64,000 nucleotides of DNA from Cantharellus purpuraceus. Lineage: Eukaryota > Basidiomycota > Agaricomycetes > Cantharellales > Hydnaceae. Position 1 is the stretch's first letter, and each line of letters begins with the position of its first letter. The translations under genes were made by a program, and so were the position numbers. Location of the stretch: NCBI GenBank assembly GCA_025174535.1, contig JALBUN010000049.1, positions 1,860,001-1,924,000 of the forward strand, in the 5' to 3' direction. The notes beneath the pieces were generated by a model that made no database searches, was not told the DNA's origin, and saw nothing but the letters and a program-made list of their open reading frames with translations. Of the stretch, positions 11,498-24,056 are shown piece by piece.

Positions 11498-14400
11498 TCA
11501 AGTCGACTCGAAGGTCCACAGCAACGCACGTATTTGCTTGCCTAGATCTGGTATCTCTTGGTTCTCAGATGAGTCATCTCCGTGACTGTATCCTAACTGT
11601 TCCCTCCGTTGCTTTTCTTCGTCAAGCTTGCCGCAGATCTGCGCGACCAATTGCAACAACCGATCTGTTTCTGGCCTGTTGTCCCATTCTTTCCAATGCC
11701 TCCTTGCATATGCAACGACTGACGAGAGAGCGTCGACATATCCTTTACTAAAAAGCTCCTGCCACCCTTCATCAGCAGCCTCTGTAAAGAAGGAAAATTC
11801 AAATAGGTAAGTCCAGCTTCTCAATATAAGAGGCCAACTCGGATAGGCCTGGATTACACTGAGAAACTGGTGGTCTTCATATACGCCTAGACCATCAACA
11901 ACAGCAAATATGTGTGCAATATGCACGCCGTACAGGTTAAAATCATTTGTCCAAGACGGCAGTGTGTCTGCAATCGCAAGGCAGCTCTTGATATGGCCGT
12001 TCCGATCAAGTTCTCTATGCCAGGAAGGCTCTTGGGCAAGGGTGCACAGTAACTCGAGGTAGGACAAACTTCGACGGAGGGTGTAAAGTGAATGCTCATG
12101 GAACGGCTTGTCATCAAGCGGCATGCCAGTAGTCTGCTGAGTAGCAGGGTCGCGTGCCGAAACCGCAGATGTGAGAGCTTGTGAAAAGAGCTCTCGGAAT
12201 GACTCATCCTCTCGGCCAAGTGATGCGATTTCCACCCGAACAGCGGAAGCAGCACCCAAGGCTGCATGGCGTGCACGAATGGGTATATCCTGCCCCATGC
12301 ACCTGGTCGCCGTCTCAATGTAGAGACGTTTTCGTTCGGGTGTACTCGGTGAACCACGCAGACCCGCCAACACCACAAAAGTGTCGCCAATTGCATCATA
12401 ATCTGTGCCTTCACAAACACGTATAAGGTAATGCGCTAGCAGATCAAACTGTGCCGGTGTATGCCACTCTGGTCGACCCATCCAGTACATTTCCTTGGAC
12501 GGCCCAATTTCGTGCATAAACAGCCAGGTTAAATAGATCCCCCTGACTGGGGAAGAAAGAAGACTGTGGCGGAGTATGGCCGCGATATCTTTGAATTGGA
12601 CATCAGACCCTTCAGTGCCAGGATGTTCGTCCTCGAGGAATCGAAAGCAAAGTTCGAGCCACCGCATGGATACATCGTGATGACGTTGCCTACTGTTTTC
12701 GTGGGGGTGTGCTAATGGCTGAAGGAGTTTCCTTGCGTTCCAGGAGAAATCTTGTGGGACTGACGAAAATTCACCGAGGAGCAAATCTAACATGTGTGTG
12801 ATCACTGAGTCATGTAGTGGGGTGATGGCGATACTGTAGAGTTGTCAAGGAGATGCGCCATGGTACAGGAAGACTAACCTCACCTCTTGTCCAGCCTGGC
12901 CAATTGCCGCCGATCTACTCGTAGGCCAATCATCAGAGCTGATAATAACAGACAGTCGGCCACCAGGCGGGGAGCGTGGGACTTCCGGTCATAGAGACAC
13001 TTGTCGATAAACTCGGTCAGAAAGTTAAGAAATCGCAAGTCCCCGTCTCCCTCATGCAGCCGGTAAGTGAACATACGCGCCAACCACATGCGGTCAGAGA
13101 GTGAGAGAGAAAAGATGTCCAGTTCATTGGGTTCGTCTAGAGCATAAGAAACAAGGAGGAAGCCTTGATCTCGCGGCATGTCGTACGTGTCACCATCAAG
13201 ATAGATACCGTGGTACCTGAAGCGGATTAATGGGCCCGTAGCTCGTTCAACATGGCACATTGCTTTCAAGCAAGCCGCCGCTTGCTTTTGTGTCTGTAGG
13301 GTCACCTGCCAGGTTGGATCTAGGCATGCATAAAAGGTTCCTTTCAGCCGGTCTGACACAGCGGTCACATCGTAGTTGTCCGGCCACTCGACTTCTGGGA
13401 CCATCGTCACCGCAGCTGATATAATGTCTGTATCTGTAGACGTCTCAATGATCCATTGGATGGCCCGTGGTTCAGTGGGTTCAGCAGGCAGATCTGGAAA
13501 TTCCAGATCCAAGGATTCAACAAACGCTGCCTGTTCTGAGCCTCTGCCTGATTCTGGGTCATCGACTAGTAACCGAGCCCTGCGCCACAATGTTGAAGGT
13601 ATTTGAGAAAGATACACTAGAGCCCGTCTAACGTAGCCGGTCACCGTCACCTTTGCAGATTTTGAGGTGTCTGCCAAGTAGAGTAGCAGGCGATCCAAGA
13701 ATCCTGCCCAGGAATTGGGCCGTTCCTCCCCCGTCTTACGCACCATCCGTCGAAAGGAAATTGCATGTCGAATGGCATGTTCAATGACCGTCGAAATCGG
13801 CGTCTGAAACGGACAGTCTGGTGATTTCAGCGACGCCAACACAGTGAAGAAATAAAACATGACTCCAAATGCCGTGGTTGCCATAATCACACTTGCAATT
13901 GTGTGCTGTTGAATCCAGATATTCGCAGAAAGAGCAATGCCGAAGAATAACAACGACAGCTGCAGGAATATTGGCAACGTGGCCATAATCGTGCTGAAAT
14001 GCCATGCTTCCAGTCCGTCCAGCTTCTGTTGCCGGCGCTTGCAGCGCTCATGCAGCGCTCCTCGTCCAAACCGTGATGTTTTAAAGTGGCCTAGCCATTG
14101 CTTCCCCAACACTGCGCCGAACGCAGCGAAAAGACTGGTGGAAAGGCTTGCGTACGCAAGAGTCTGGATCCAAATAATCGTAGAGCTCGGCCCCTTCCAG
14201 ACGGGAAGTGTTGCATCTTGGGCCGAGAAAGTCCCGTTATCCACCTTGTTGATCAATATCTTCAGAAGCGCATTCGTCGTATCGCTTGCATTGGGACCCA
14301 GGCTAGAATTCATATTCACGATGAAAGACGAGCTAACAGCGGAGAACAGACCAGCCTTAAATAGGTTGCTGAGCCGAGGTTGAAAGGAATCAGGCAAGTT

Positions 14401-14704
14401 CACTTACAAAGATGAGGAGAACGTCCATGTCACCGTTATGTCTTTCGAGAAACTCATCGTCATGTTGTTTTGCCATGCGCTCGTAAGCGGACCAGAAGCG
14501 AGAGTGCGCATCCTTTCCAGTCCGGGGAAAGGCATCGGAGTTGTGCATGGTATCTAGGATCTCTGCGAGAAGGCTTTCCGACCTGGACACACTGATCGTA
14601 CATGGCTTCCTCCAAAGATCAGAGAGAACTTACTGGTTTTTTGCCTTGTCTAGAGACTCTCCAGCTGTAGGTGCATTGTTTACTTGCACATTTGATTCAG
14701 CCAT
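11498..14704 (-). CDS. DUF6535 transmembrane protein
   Basis: A 1017-aa protein typical of the DUF6535 family expanded in Agaricomycetes. Four exons: 14704-14634, 14582-14408, 14355-12884 and 12833-11498 (3054 nt in frame). The DUF6535 domain spans residues about 25-260: the entry region FWSAYERMAKQHDDEFLERH, then IFAGLFSAVSSSFI, NALLKILIN, and helices near LAYASLSTSLFAAFGAVLG, IMATLPIFLQLSLLFFGIAL and SVIMATTAFGVMFYFFTVL (about four TM segments). The remaining 750 residues are soluble and helical-looking, as in other members. Function is unknown in the whole family. The first intron was placed by the need to keep KAKNQ in frame with SESLLAEILDTM. No damage was seen, so this is a complete copy. 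Confidence 0.92.
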
Positions 14705-15456
14705 GTTTGAGTTGGGGGGGGAGGGGGCTCTGACGACTGGTAGACTCCACTTATTAGACGCCAAAGCCCGGCGTTCAGAGTTCGACTAATGAGGAAGCCA
14801 TCGCCATCCATCTTAAGCGTCACCGAAGGGTCTGGCAGTGTACACAAACACATTGATCCATACTTGAAAATCCAGGGGGCCATTCTACCTCGTGCCGCCG
14901 TCCAACTGCCGATTTCTGTTCGATCGACTGCCACAGACTGTGGCTTGCCATGCATTACAGGGGTGATAGTTCAGTGTCCAATCACATAACCGGAGTCGGT
15001 CAGTAATCGGGTTAGCGTGAGGCTATTAACAACTCAATTAGGTAATTGGGTAAGGGAGCTTTGGAAAGGAGACCATTTGCTATGTGATACTGCTTTAGAC
15101 GTATATATTATCTTGACCACTAGTATGTGCACCTTCCATTAGTTAATTCATATCACCTGCTGGAAAGATCTGGTAGCTGTGGCTAACAATAGTATATTAT
15201 TGTTACGCAGCCATGCATACTTGTTACTATCAGTCTTTGAATGTCCAGTGGCTACTCTGATCGACGTTGATCTCCAAGTCTGTCATGCTTCGATGACGCT
15301 CTCCATCAAGAAAATCCTAGAAGGCGGAAGAATGAATGGTGTGATATTAAGCGGTAACCAGTACACAGCTCAAGCAATACTGCCTACATCTACACATGTA
15401 TCGCAGACAGCGTACCGGACAAGACACGGCTATGTTCACATACACAACACAGACTA
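14705..15456. other. Intergenic
   Basis: Upstream of the DUF6535 gene and downstream of the chitosanase gene (both minus strand). A G-run (about 8 G, then GAG, then 5 G) lies near 14716-14725. No coding signal was found. Confidence 0.35.
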
Positions 15457-16412
15457 TTAAACGCCGAGTGCGGCGGCGAGTTTCTTCGTTTCCTTGTCGC
15501 CGAGTGCCTTGAGAGCAGCAATGTCGATGGTATGCTGGCCAACACCCGTCGGGACTTCATGTCCGAAAATGACGTCTGGAAAGGTGCGAAGGTGGTAAGC
15601 TGCAGCAACAAAGTATGATATGAGAGCTCACAAAGTACATCCACAGTGTTGTGTCCCTTTCCACCGTCGAGACCGTCGTTCGGGAAGCAAGTTTGGGCCA
15701 TCAGAATAGATGCTTCACCGATGACCTGGGGAGAGTCGCCGCTGAAACATACAACATTAGCCGGAAGTATGGCGAGGGTCAATTATGGCATACTCTTCAT
15801 CACCAAAGATGCCATAGAACAATTTCCCGTTGCACACAATTGCGCCGAGAGCATTCGGTTTGATCTTGGACGATTGGTCCTGGTAAAATTTGAGTGGGAT
15901 CACGTAAAATGGCACTTTGCTTGCATCTAAGTCTCCAAAGGACGTGCCGGGCTGACCATCAGGATTATGCTATAACCAGACAGGGATGAGTTCGAATGGA
16001 ACGTGGCATCGATAACACGCTGTCAAGCATGCCACTTGTACGCACCGGGCATTTAAACTAGTCACAACGCGGTCAGTTAGCCAACAATTCAGAACTGTTT
16101 GATAATAAATCTCACATCGACGCCGTCACAATCGACGTCCATATCCGCAATGAAGTGGATCACAGAAACGCCGTTGAGTTTCTCCCAATCCCCGAGGATC
16201 TTGACATTGTTTCCTGAGTCTGGAGAGGACGGAAACGTGGCCAACACATCTTTTCCTGCTTTGAGACTGGCCTTTGCGGCGTTGAAAAGGCCTACCGCAT
16301 TGATGGAGGGGTCTCCAGCGAACCTGACGGCTTTCGAAGGTACTTTGAGTGCATAAGAGTTCGGGGCGAATGTGAGAATGGCAGAAACACAAAGGTATGC
16401 GAAAGTAAACAT
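15457..16412 (-). CDS. Secreted chitosanase, glycoside hydrolase family 75
   Basis: A 233-aa fungal GH75 endo-chitosanase, which cleaves chitosan (deacetylated chitin) outside the cell or in the wall. Four exons: 16412-16116, 15969-15794, 15741-15632, 15575-15457 (702 nt in frame). Residues 1-21 form a signal peptide (FTFAYLCVSAILTFA). Family landmarks appear in order: IHFIADMDVDCDGVD, GQPGTSFGDLDASKVPFYVI, GAIVCNGKLFYGIFGD, DGDSPQVIGEASILMAQTCF, GHNTVDVLYVIFG, PTGVGQHTID and a C-terminal region ending KKLAAALGV. The Asp and Glu residues around GDEDGD...IGEAS include the family's catalytic acids. A TATA-like element (TTTATAAG) lies near 16488. Length and motifs are normal for GH75; roles in wall remodelling or nutrition fit the family. 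Confidence 0.94.
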
Positions 16413-18294
16413 GTTCGACAGTTGCTCAAGCAGGGGAGATCACCAATGGAGCTGGGATGGAAAAGGGTGCATCTTAACTGGTTCATCTTATAAAGCTCAA
16501 TACTCAATAATGTACAGCACCCTGGAGTGTATGTTTTCAAAACGGACTCCCTAAAAGCGGCGAACCAAGCCCTGCAGCATCCGCACTTGAGACTACGATA
16601 GCTAGGGACCGGTGAACCATGGCCATATCCATGCAGCATTACTGGCGACGTGGATGGAGTGCGCTGTGCTAGATCTGATCAGCAACCTGTAGGTTGTGCC
16701 ACTTTCTGCAGGCGTCAAAAGTATTGAGACGTGACGGTTCGTTAATCTCCACGGGTCTCATATAGTATCCCATGGCACATGGGATTCTGGGCCGGATTTC
16801 CCTGCTGCGAAGGTACATGGTGGTGCAGTGCAGTGGCGGACTACGAAGAGAACCCTCGTGAGCGGTTTGGAAGCCTGCGGTTGATCGGTTGTTAGCCAAC
16901 ATGATCTGCAGATACCCTCAATGAATAAATGTCTCGGTTGTAACCTCCTGGGGCCTTGAGGGTATCTATTGACTGCACTGAACCCTCCTTGTCTTGCCCT
17001 CTACATTTTGCGAACAATCAGCCAGCGATTGACTGCCCTCGTGGCAGAAGACAAAAAGAAGCGAGAAAAAAATGGAAGAGCTCTAGCATTTTTGAAACAT
17101 GTCGCAAAATCGCAGGCCGAGTGAGCTGGCAGTTGGCATAGCATCACCGTCACGTTGACTGCTGTCAACGTGGCAAGCCCGAACCGAACCCGCCACGACG
17201 GCTCCATCCGCCGCGGCATCAGCAGCTTCGCCTACTGTGACTCATTCTTAAGGTCACTGGATCGAAGTACAAACAATGTTGTTAGTAGGGTGCCTAATAC
17301 ACGGCAAAGGTGACTTGTACCTTTGGCATTTGTGCGGCTTCTTACACCCGTGCAATACAGTAAGTCTTTGGTAAATGGCGCTCCGTCAAGACTCAAGTCA
17401 TCGAATTTAACAGAAGTTGCTTATGTTAAAATACTTGACAGATAAACTCAGCGTGTGTGTATTAAACACGACTGAGGGAAGGGAGACAGCTGCGACTCCT
17501 TTATATATACCATCGCAGCTGTGAAGTAAGTACTAGTGGAATAAATAAATTTAAATATGGTGGAGCGTTGTCATGTGGATTGAATGAGTAATGTCCCGCA
17601 TTGTGACAACCCGTGTTGACGCGTTGTTATGGTAGGATCCCGTATCCGGTATTCCAACAGCTTATAGCTACATTTCGCCAGAGCAAATCCAATGCTAAAT
17701 CGGCCATGAACGTTAGACGCCATACCGTATACCCGGATAGATACCCCACGGGAACGAACTTACTGCTCCTTTAAGGTCGAGCACTACTTATTTCAATTTG
17801 GCGCCAGATCTTCCTCACTTAGGCATGGCTGTACCAAATATACAAGCAAACAATGCTCCAGCATCTCAAGACAAAGCGACAAATCAGTAAGTACTTTTGT
17901 AAGTTCCCTCGGTCTTTGGAGGAAGCCATCGATGATCAGCTCGGACAAATGTACTGTAAACAAGCTGTTCTCACTACGATTTGCACATTTATTGTAATGA
18001 AAAACTGTTCTCAGATGAACTATTGCCGAATTTCAGTAGGAATATTCCAGTCTGCTTATATATCACAACTACTTACATGCCCTAGCGTGCAGTCTCCTGG
18101 CGGAAGTCATGGACAGGTCTGAAACGTCAGTGGGTCCCAATCAATTCAACTCCTGTCGGCAGCATTATGGAACGGCTCTGTAACGTGCGCAGTATCTTTC
18201 ATTGATCTCGATGAGTTATTGTGTTTGAAAAGTTGACAAGCCACGCAATGGACCATATGGACCCACAACCTCAAAGCACACCAACTCCCTCTGT
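16413..18294. other. Intergenic, no supported gene
   Basis: About 1.9 kb with no convincing gene. The longest frames (107 codons or fewer) have no motif. The minus-strand frame 16669-16902 (77 codons, containing FDACRKWHNLQVADQI) looks more protein-like than its surroundings but could not be extended or named. Confidence 0.4.
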
Positions 18295-19701
18295 ATGTCC
18301 AGCTCCTCGTTGTCCAGTGTTGTGTCCGACTTAATGCGAGCTTCTATGGGCTCCACAGTTCCAAAGACCGTCACAGACGAGGAACTTGACCGTCACATTG
18401 GCGAGATCATCCTCCGGGAAGCAAAGCAGAAAGCGGAACGATACAAGAAGGATGGCATCCGTGCGTATCTCCCAGCGTGAGTTGAGGCAGCATTTTTTTA
18501 GGATATATGACACTAAGTCTGTTTTCCTCTAATATCAAGGACGGACCCTAACGTGCCCCGCGCAAATAAACGGTTCTTATCCTCGATAATCCGGAGCACA
18601 GATGATCACAATAAGGCAATCTTGCGTTCGCAAGCCGTTGCTGCTGCTGAACTGAAAGAAGAAAGAGAGGAGCAAGAGCGCAGAGAGCGCAAGGCTCGTG
18701 CTGATGAGGCGGCGCAGGATAGGCTTAGAAGGCTGATGTCAGGTGGACGACGGAATGTTGCTGAAGATAGGTGGCGGCCTGATAGAGACAGGCATAGACA
18801 TCGCGAGGGTAAACGACGAGAACGTGACACGTCTCGTGATGAGAAGCTGTCATCGAAATCACCCAGCCGAAAACGGTATTGGGATGAAGATGAAGATGAG
18901 TATCAATACAGAGTAGGGTCGGCTCATCGAAGTTCTCGCCATAGTGGCACTCGCAGTCGTCACCATCGCTCACCTACATCTCGCTCACGATCTCCTCGCC
19001 GGGACAAGGAACCATCGCCCTACACTTCACATTCAAACACCCATTCTCGCACTGAGCATAAATCTCTGGATGGCGACTCAAGCCATGGTCATCGCCATCG
19101 CCCATCTCTTCGAAGAGACCGATCCTCCACTCCCACCAATTCATCACACGGCGATGCGACGCGTTCGCACAGGCGTCAACGCTCGACGTCGACGTCGCGC
19201 TCACGTTCTCCCAGCCGTGGCCGCCAAGTTCGACTTAAGACTTCAGTCAGCACACCTTCCCCATCCCCGGAAGAGTCATCCATGCGATCTCCGAGTCCGA
19301 CGCTGGACGATTCACCCGGCTCTCCCTCTCCAGCTCCTATAACTTCAAAGATGGACAAGTATTTTGCCCCAAACTATGACCCTCGACTTGACGTTGCTCC
19401 TCTTGCATCGTCTTCATCTGGTCTTACCATTGATGTCCCAGCTACAGGGCTCGTCGACAATGCACAGTTTGAGGGCTGGGATGCCATGCTGGAACTTATA
19501 CGACTACGACGGGAAGACCGCATGGAGAAGAAGCGATTGGAGCGCTTGGGCTTGCTGCCCGATAAGGTCAAGGAAGGAAGGGGGAAGAAGGGTAAGGGAA
19601 TGGTGAGCGCGTCGGCCGAGGATGGGAAGGGAATAATGGAGATTGAATATGCGAAGAAAGGTGCAGTAAGGGAGTGGGATATGGGCAAGGAAGCAATGTA
19701 G
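18295..19701 (+). CDS. RS-rich nuclear protein
   Basis: A 447-aa protein from two exons (18295-18476, 18540-19701; 1344 nt in frame). The N-terminus is helical and conserved-looking: VTDEELDRHIGEIILREAKQ, then DPNVPRANKRFLSSIIRSTD. A charged coiled-coil stretch follows (LKEEREEQERRERKARADE). Residues about 130-260 are rich in Arg-Ser, Ser-Arg and His (SPTSRSRSPRR, STSTSRSRSPSRGR), an RS domain as in splicing-associated proteins. The C-terminus has MDKYFAPNYDPRLDV and a basic helix (RREDRMEKKRLERLG). Probably nuclear and RNA-linked. The closest family was not identified; the NKAP/NKAPD1-type group is one guess. The ATG at 18248 is out of frame and was not used. Confidence 0.8.
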
Positions 19702-20559
19702 TTGGCTGTCTGCGCGAGGCTCATTCAGCCCATTCTACAACTGTGTATTCATTTATTGATTTCTCGTGTCTCGCTGCTCTGTCCGCTCTCTTCTCATAAT
19801 ATTGCGTTTTCAAGCAATCTTAGATTTCTAGCCAACTTGAAGCGTCCCTTACATGGTTGGCATGACGTCTGACGAACTGTCACTAGTCCCTACTCAGGGG
19901 CAATATTTGCCGTCTGTTTGTAACTCTGGAACTCTGTAGAAGAAGTTGCCACTGCCCACCGTACACTGACCATGCTTGCCTTGGAACAAGCTGACAGGGT
20001 CGATTCAACCACATGCAAGGCATATTTAATGATCACTCGATCACTACGTACCTTAATTTCTTGTCAGTGATCCATGCTCGCCGTCTGCGATTTACACTCC
20101 CTCTCACGCGCGCATCCAAGTTGGGATTACAGGTTGACTCTAGCCTCGGTTTTGTTTTCACTAGTAAACTACTTCAAAAATACACATACCAGTTTTGTCA
20201 GGCAATTCTCACGCCGGTTACCGCCTGCCACCGGTTCTAAAGCTGAGCCGAATCAGAGGCCAATCCTGAACCGTCGGCAAAAGTTACTACAACGTTGACA
20301 CTACATGATTTCACATACATACGTATGACACCAACCACAGCGGCGCTCCTATAATGGCGGGCGCCTTCCCCTCTACTGGTGGTGATGGCTGATGGTGGCA
20401 TGTGCGGCATCATGTCAATCCTGCTCTGCCATCATGACCCTGTCACGCCTATACTCCCCCTTTCCTCTTTCTCCTCCACTAAACAAGCCCATTTCGATTT
20501 CTTCTCAGCGCAGGACGTTTATTACTTCAAATCGCGACTAGTTTCGCTGGTCTGTGGTG
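19702..20559. other. Promoter region of the NADPH oxidase gene
   Basis: No gene is supported. The last 200 bp contain a pyrimidine-rich stretch (near 20450-20480, CCCCCTTTCCTCTTTCTCC), common just upstream of fungal transcription starts. GTG codons precede the first ATG at 20560. Confidence 0.4.
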
Positions 20560-22647
20560 ATGAATACCAAACGCTCATCGGGACTGGACTTCTCAGACAG
20601 AGCGCCGGGATTCGACCATCCCGACATTTCGATTATACCAGATGGCGGGCCCGCTTACCTGCGGCGCAACAAGACAGAGCGCAGAAGGCTTCAAGGCCTT
20701 ATGAGGCCTGAGCCTCCCACACGTACCGTGAATTCAAATGACCGTGACACCCTCAAATCAAAATGGGATCGCTGGATGGTCAATGATGGCGGCAAATACA
20801 TTTTTTTTGCCGTATGGATATTTCTACAAATCATCGTTCTTGTCTTTGGCATTGCAAATTATCAGCTCAAAGACAACTTTGTCAACGCCCGTGCAGAATT
20901 TGGGTTCACATATCGTGAGTCTTCAGTGACTTGCATTACGCCCGCTGTGGTTCTGACACACTCGCAGCCATCGCGCGTGCTGCCGCACTCATTCTGCACG
21001 TTAACGCTGCACTCATTCTGATTCCCATCTGTCGGAACTTTATATCCCTCCTTCGCCGCACGCCACTCAACCAGATCATTCAATTTGACGACGGCGTCTC
21101 CTTCCACAAGGCAACGGCCTGGTCTATTGTTTTCTGGACTATCATCCATATCATTGCTCACATGGTAAACTTCGTCAAACTTGCCTTGGCAGACCCCCAA
21201 GCGAAAAACAAAGGTCAAGTAATCATCGCATTTCTGAGCGCTAACTTCGCCACGGGACCTGGCATTACTGGCTGGATCATGACCGTCTGCCTTGCAATCA
21301 TGGTTTTCTTCTCTCGTGATGGGCAACGCCGTGCTCACTTTGAGCGTTTCTGGTACACCCACCACCTGTTCATTGTATTTTTCATTTGCTGGCAACTCCA
21401 TGGTATGTTTTGCATGATCAAACCTGACCGGCCACCATTCTGCTCCTGGAATCAAATCGGATTGTTCTGGGTGAGCTTTTATTTGTTGTTGCCCAGGTTG
21501 CCATCTGTCTGACTCATCATAGCGATTCTGGCTTGCGGGAGGGGTCATATATGTCATTGAGCGTATCCTGCGTGAAGTGCGCTCCCGTCACAGGACGTAC
21601 ATATCTAAAGTTATCCAGCACCCATCAAAGGTCATGGAGATCCAAATCAAGAAAGAAAAAACCACCACCCGTGCTGGCCAGTACATCTATCTCTCATGTC
21701 CTGAGATTTCTTACTTCCAGTGGCATCCTTTCACGCTTACTTCCGCCCCGGAGGAGGACTACCTCTCAGTTCATATCCGCATTGTCGGAGATTTCACGCG
21801 TGCTCTGGCTAGCTCCCTTGGTTGCGACTTTGACACCCTGGTGAACAGCGAAAAGGGTGGTGGTATGGTCGTTGGCACAGTTGCAAACCCTCGCCTCAAT
21901 AGAGTTCTCCCACGCGTCATGATTGATGGTCCGTTTGGGAGCGCGTCTGAAGACTTCCTGAACTATGAAACCGTTCTGCTAGTTGGCGCTGGAATTGGAG
22001 TCACCCCTTTTGCCTCCATTCTCAAGTCTATTTGGTACCGTATGAACAATTTCAATGTTAGCAGACGCACACGTCTTTCCAAGGTGTGTGTGTGCGGTCC
22101 CCTACTTCAATAGCGTTCCACTTTACTCAAATGCTGTAGGTCTATTTCACGTGGGTGATCCGTGATTTTGGCACTGCCGAGTGGTTCCACTCTCTGCTTC
22201 ACGCGCTTGAGGAGCAGGACACCATGGGTTGCATTGAGATCAGCATCTACCTTACATCTTCGATAAAGCAAGACGATGTGAACAATATAATGGTCCAAGA
22301 CGTTGGCGCGGAGAAGGATGCGATCACCTCCCTACGTGCACCCACTCATTTTGGTAGGCCGAACTGGGACCGGGTATTCTCCTCCATCGCGGACCAACAC
22401 CATGACACAGACGTTGGCGTGTTCTTCTGCGGACCTCCCATGCTATCCAGGACGTGCGTAACCTTTCGAACTTAATATACCAATGTGCTTGATTTAATGC
22501 GTAAAATGACAGCCTGCACGAGAAATGTAATCAGTACACCCAGCCCACAGGTACTCGATTCTTTTTCGCCAAAGGTGTGTCTTTTGTCATCGATTTCGCC
22601 TGCTCCGCTTCTCACACCCCCCTCCTATCCACACAGAAAACTTTTAA
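20560..22647 (+). CDS. NOX: NADPH oxidase (fungal Nox, gp91phox family)
   Basis: A 601-aa superoxide-generating NADPH oxidase. It moves electrons from cytosolic NADPH through FAD and two haems across the membrane to O2, and in fungi it controls hyphal and fruiting development. Six exons: 20560-20914, 20968-21470, 21523-22083, 22140-22453, 22513-22574, 22637-22647 (1806 nt in frame). About 70 polar residues precede the first TM helix (FFAVWIFLQIIVLVFGIANY). Paired haem histidines lie in SFHKATAWSIVF...IIHIIAH and FWYTHHLFIVFF. FAD binding: WHPFTLTSAPEEDYLSVHIR. NADPH binding: DGPFGSASEDF, LLVGAGIGVTPFASILKSIW and VGVFFCGPP. The C-terminus is FFFAKENF, completed by an 11-nt last coding exon. 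No EF-hands are present, so it is a NoxA/NoxB-type enzyme; the subtype was not resolved. Confidence 0.96.
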
Positions 22648-23405
22648 ATATTATCATTGCTGGGCGCCCACTTTCTCATTCTTACTTTGCAAAATCTTTC
22701 TTTCGTTATCATTATATCGAGGACAATGATTGTATTTTGGCCTTGTAAAGCTGCGGCGCGGAGACTCATAATTATTTAGTATTGTCTTCTCGATGATTTA
22801 GCTTTTTTTCTGTCATAGATTGGCTTATATAATGCACATTCGCGTCGTAGGTGTACTCGGGGTGTTGCAGATTAAGGCATGGTTTGATTGACCGGTGCGT
22901 CCAAGCGGTTAAAACTATCGTACGGCCCGCAAGCATAGACGTCTAGGCCTCCTACGTATGAAATGTGCCACCGTAGGGAACCCCTTGCACGTTATGGCAT
23001 GGCCATCTCGAGCAACAAGGCGCCAGATCATGCATCACAGATACCACTTGACCCGGCGTGATTGTATCATAATAATGCATGTGAGTAATACCATGAGCCT
23101 TGACAGGCCATGAAAATCCAAGCAAAATCAAGGCCAAACATTCAACATGACAACATGTCATAGCCCATCCATTTCTACTGAAGATTCCTGGGATTGGAGC
23201 TAGTCCAAGTTCATGGGCACCAAATTGCCAAAAAAAAAGGAGACAGACAGACCAAAGCATGTATTTCGAATGATTTGACCAAAAAAGAAGCACAAGAGGT
23301 GGCTAAAGAAAATACTAAACAACAGAAAACGACAACAAGCATTGTTTCACAAGCTGCGCCCACTGTGACCTTTGTCTGCAGTCGGACACCTTAAGAATTG
23401 CACGA
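22648..23405. other. Intergenic between convergent genes
   Basis: The 3' region of the Nox gene includes AT-rich sequence with ATTATTTAG near 22770. No gene was recognised. A tRNA-like D-arm sequence near 22890 was rejected. Confidence 0.4.
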
Positions 23406-24056
23406 CTACGCGGACGAAGTTGTCCAGATCTGATTAGTATTCCCTGTGGTGCACTGGAATGTTTCCACGGGGTTTCCGTTTGTGAGATTACCGTTTGTCA
23501 AGTCGAGGCATTGTCCTAAGAAGGCAACGGCGGTCACAAACGGGCGAGCGGGTAGAGAGTCTAACAACAAAGGACCAAGATAGTTACCCTTTCCAGTGAC
23601 AGCAATCCTTAAATCCGCCGTGTAGAACCAAGCCTGGGCAGGCAAATCAGCGCAGGTCTGGATCTTCACTGGGACGTTATTGGCGGGAACTAAGTTTGCC
23701 AGTCAAAAATCTGGGAAGAGGCTAGTACGAGTCTCGAGGCTCACCAGGACCAGCGTCCAAGCAGAAATTGGTGCCTGCAAGCTGAACCTTGGTGTTGTTG
23801 GCGTTGATCAACCACTTTTGAGCCCCTGTGCCGTTGCAATCGAAGCTTCACGGTGTACATTGGGTTAACAAGGCGAAGCTATGCGCGACAGGGAAGCCTG
23901 AGCAAAAGCTCACATTTGCACGGGTGTCCCGTTAGCTAGGGTGCCACCCTTGACATCCAAGCACTTTGCATTGTTGCCATTGGGGTTGATCTGAACGCTG
24001 GCAGCGACGAGTGCGACAGACGCAAAGAGAGCTCCGAAGAAGACTTTGGCGAACAT
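23406..24056 (-). CDS. Secreted ricin-B-fold lectin (beta-trefoil, CBM13-like)
   Basis: A 151-aa secreted carbohydrate-binding protein. Four exons: 24056-23914, 23845-23745, 23689-23588, 23515-23406 (456 nt in frame). Residues 1-20 form a signal peptide (MFAKVFFGALFASVALVAA). The mature part is a single beta-trefoil with three repeats. Repeat 1 has NAKCLDVKGG...IFDCNGTGAQKW, repeat 2 NFCLDAGP...IQTCADLPAQAWFY, and repeat 3 QCLDLTNGN...FQCTTGNTNQIW. The QxW-type and CLD motifs are characteristic. Sugar specificity is unknown, and there is no attached catalytic domain. Such solo lectins are common in mushroom secretomes and may act in defence or wall binding (family knowledge). A TATA-like box (TATAAATT) lies near 24105. 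Confidence 0.92.

Noticed and set aside
18248..18300. Upstream ATG as start of the RS-rich protein
   Set aside because: It is out of frame with 18295 and no intron of workable length brings it into phase.
20862..21557. Minus-strand open frame of 231 codons antisense to the Nox gene
   Set aside because: Antisense of well-supported Nox exons 1-2; no independent features.
22885..22960. tRNA-like D-arm (GTCCAAGCGGTTAA)
   Set aside because: No matching anticodon stem, T arm or acceptor pairing follows.
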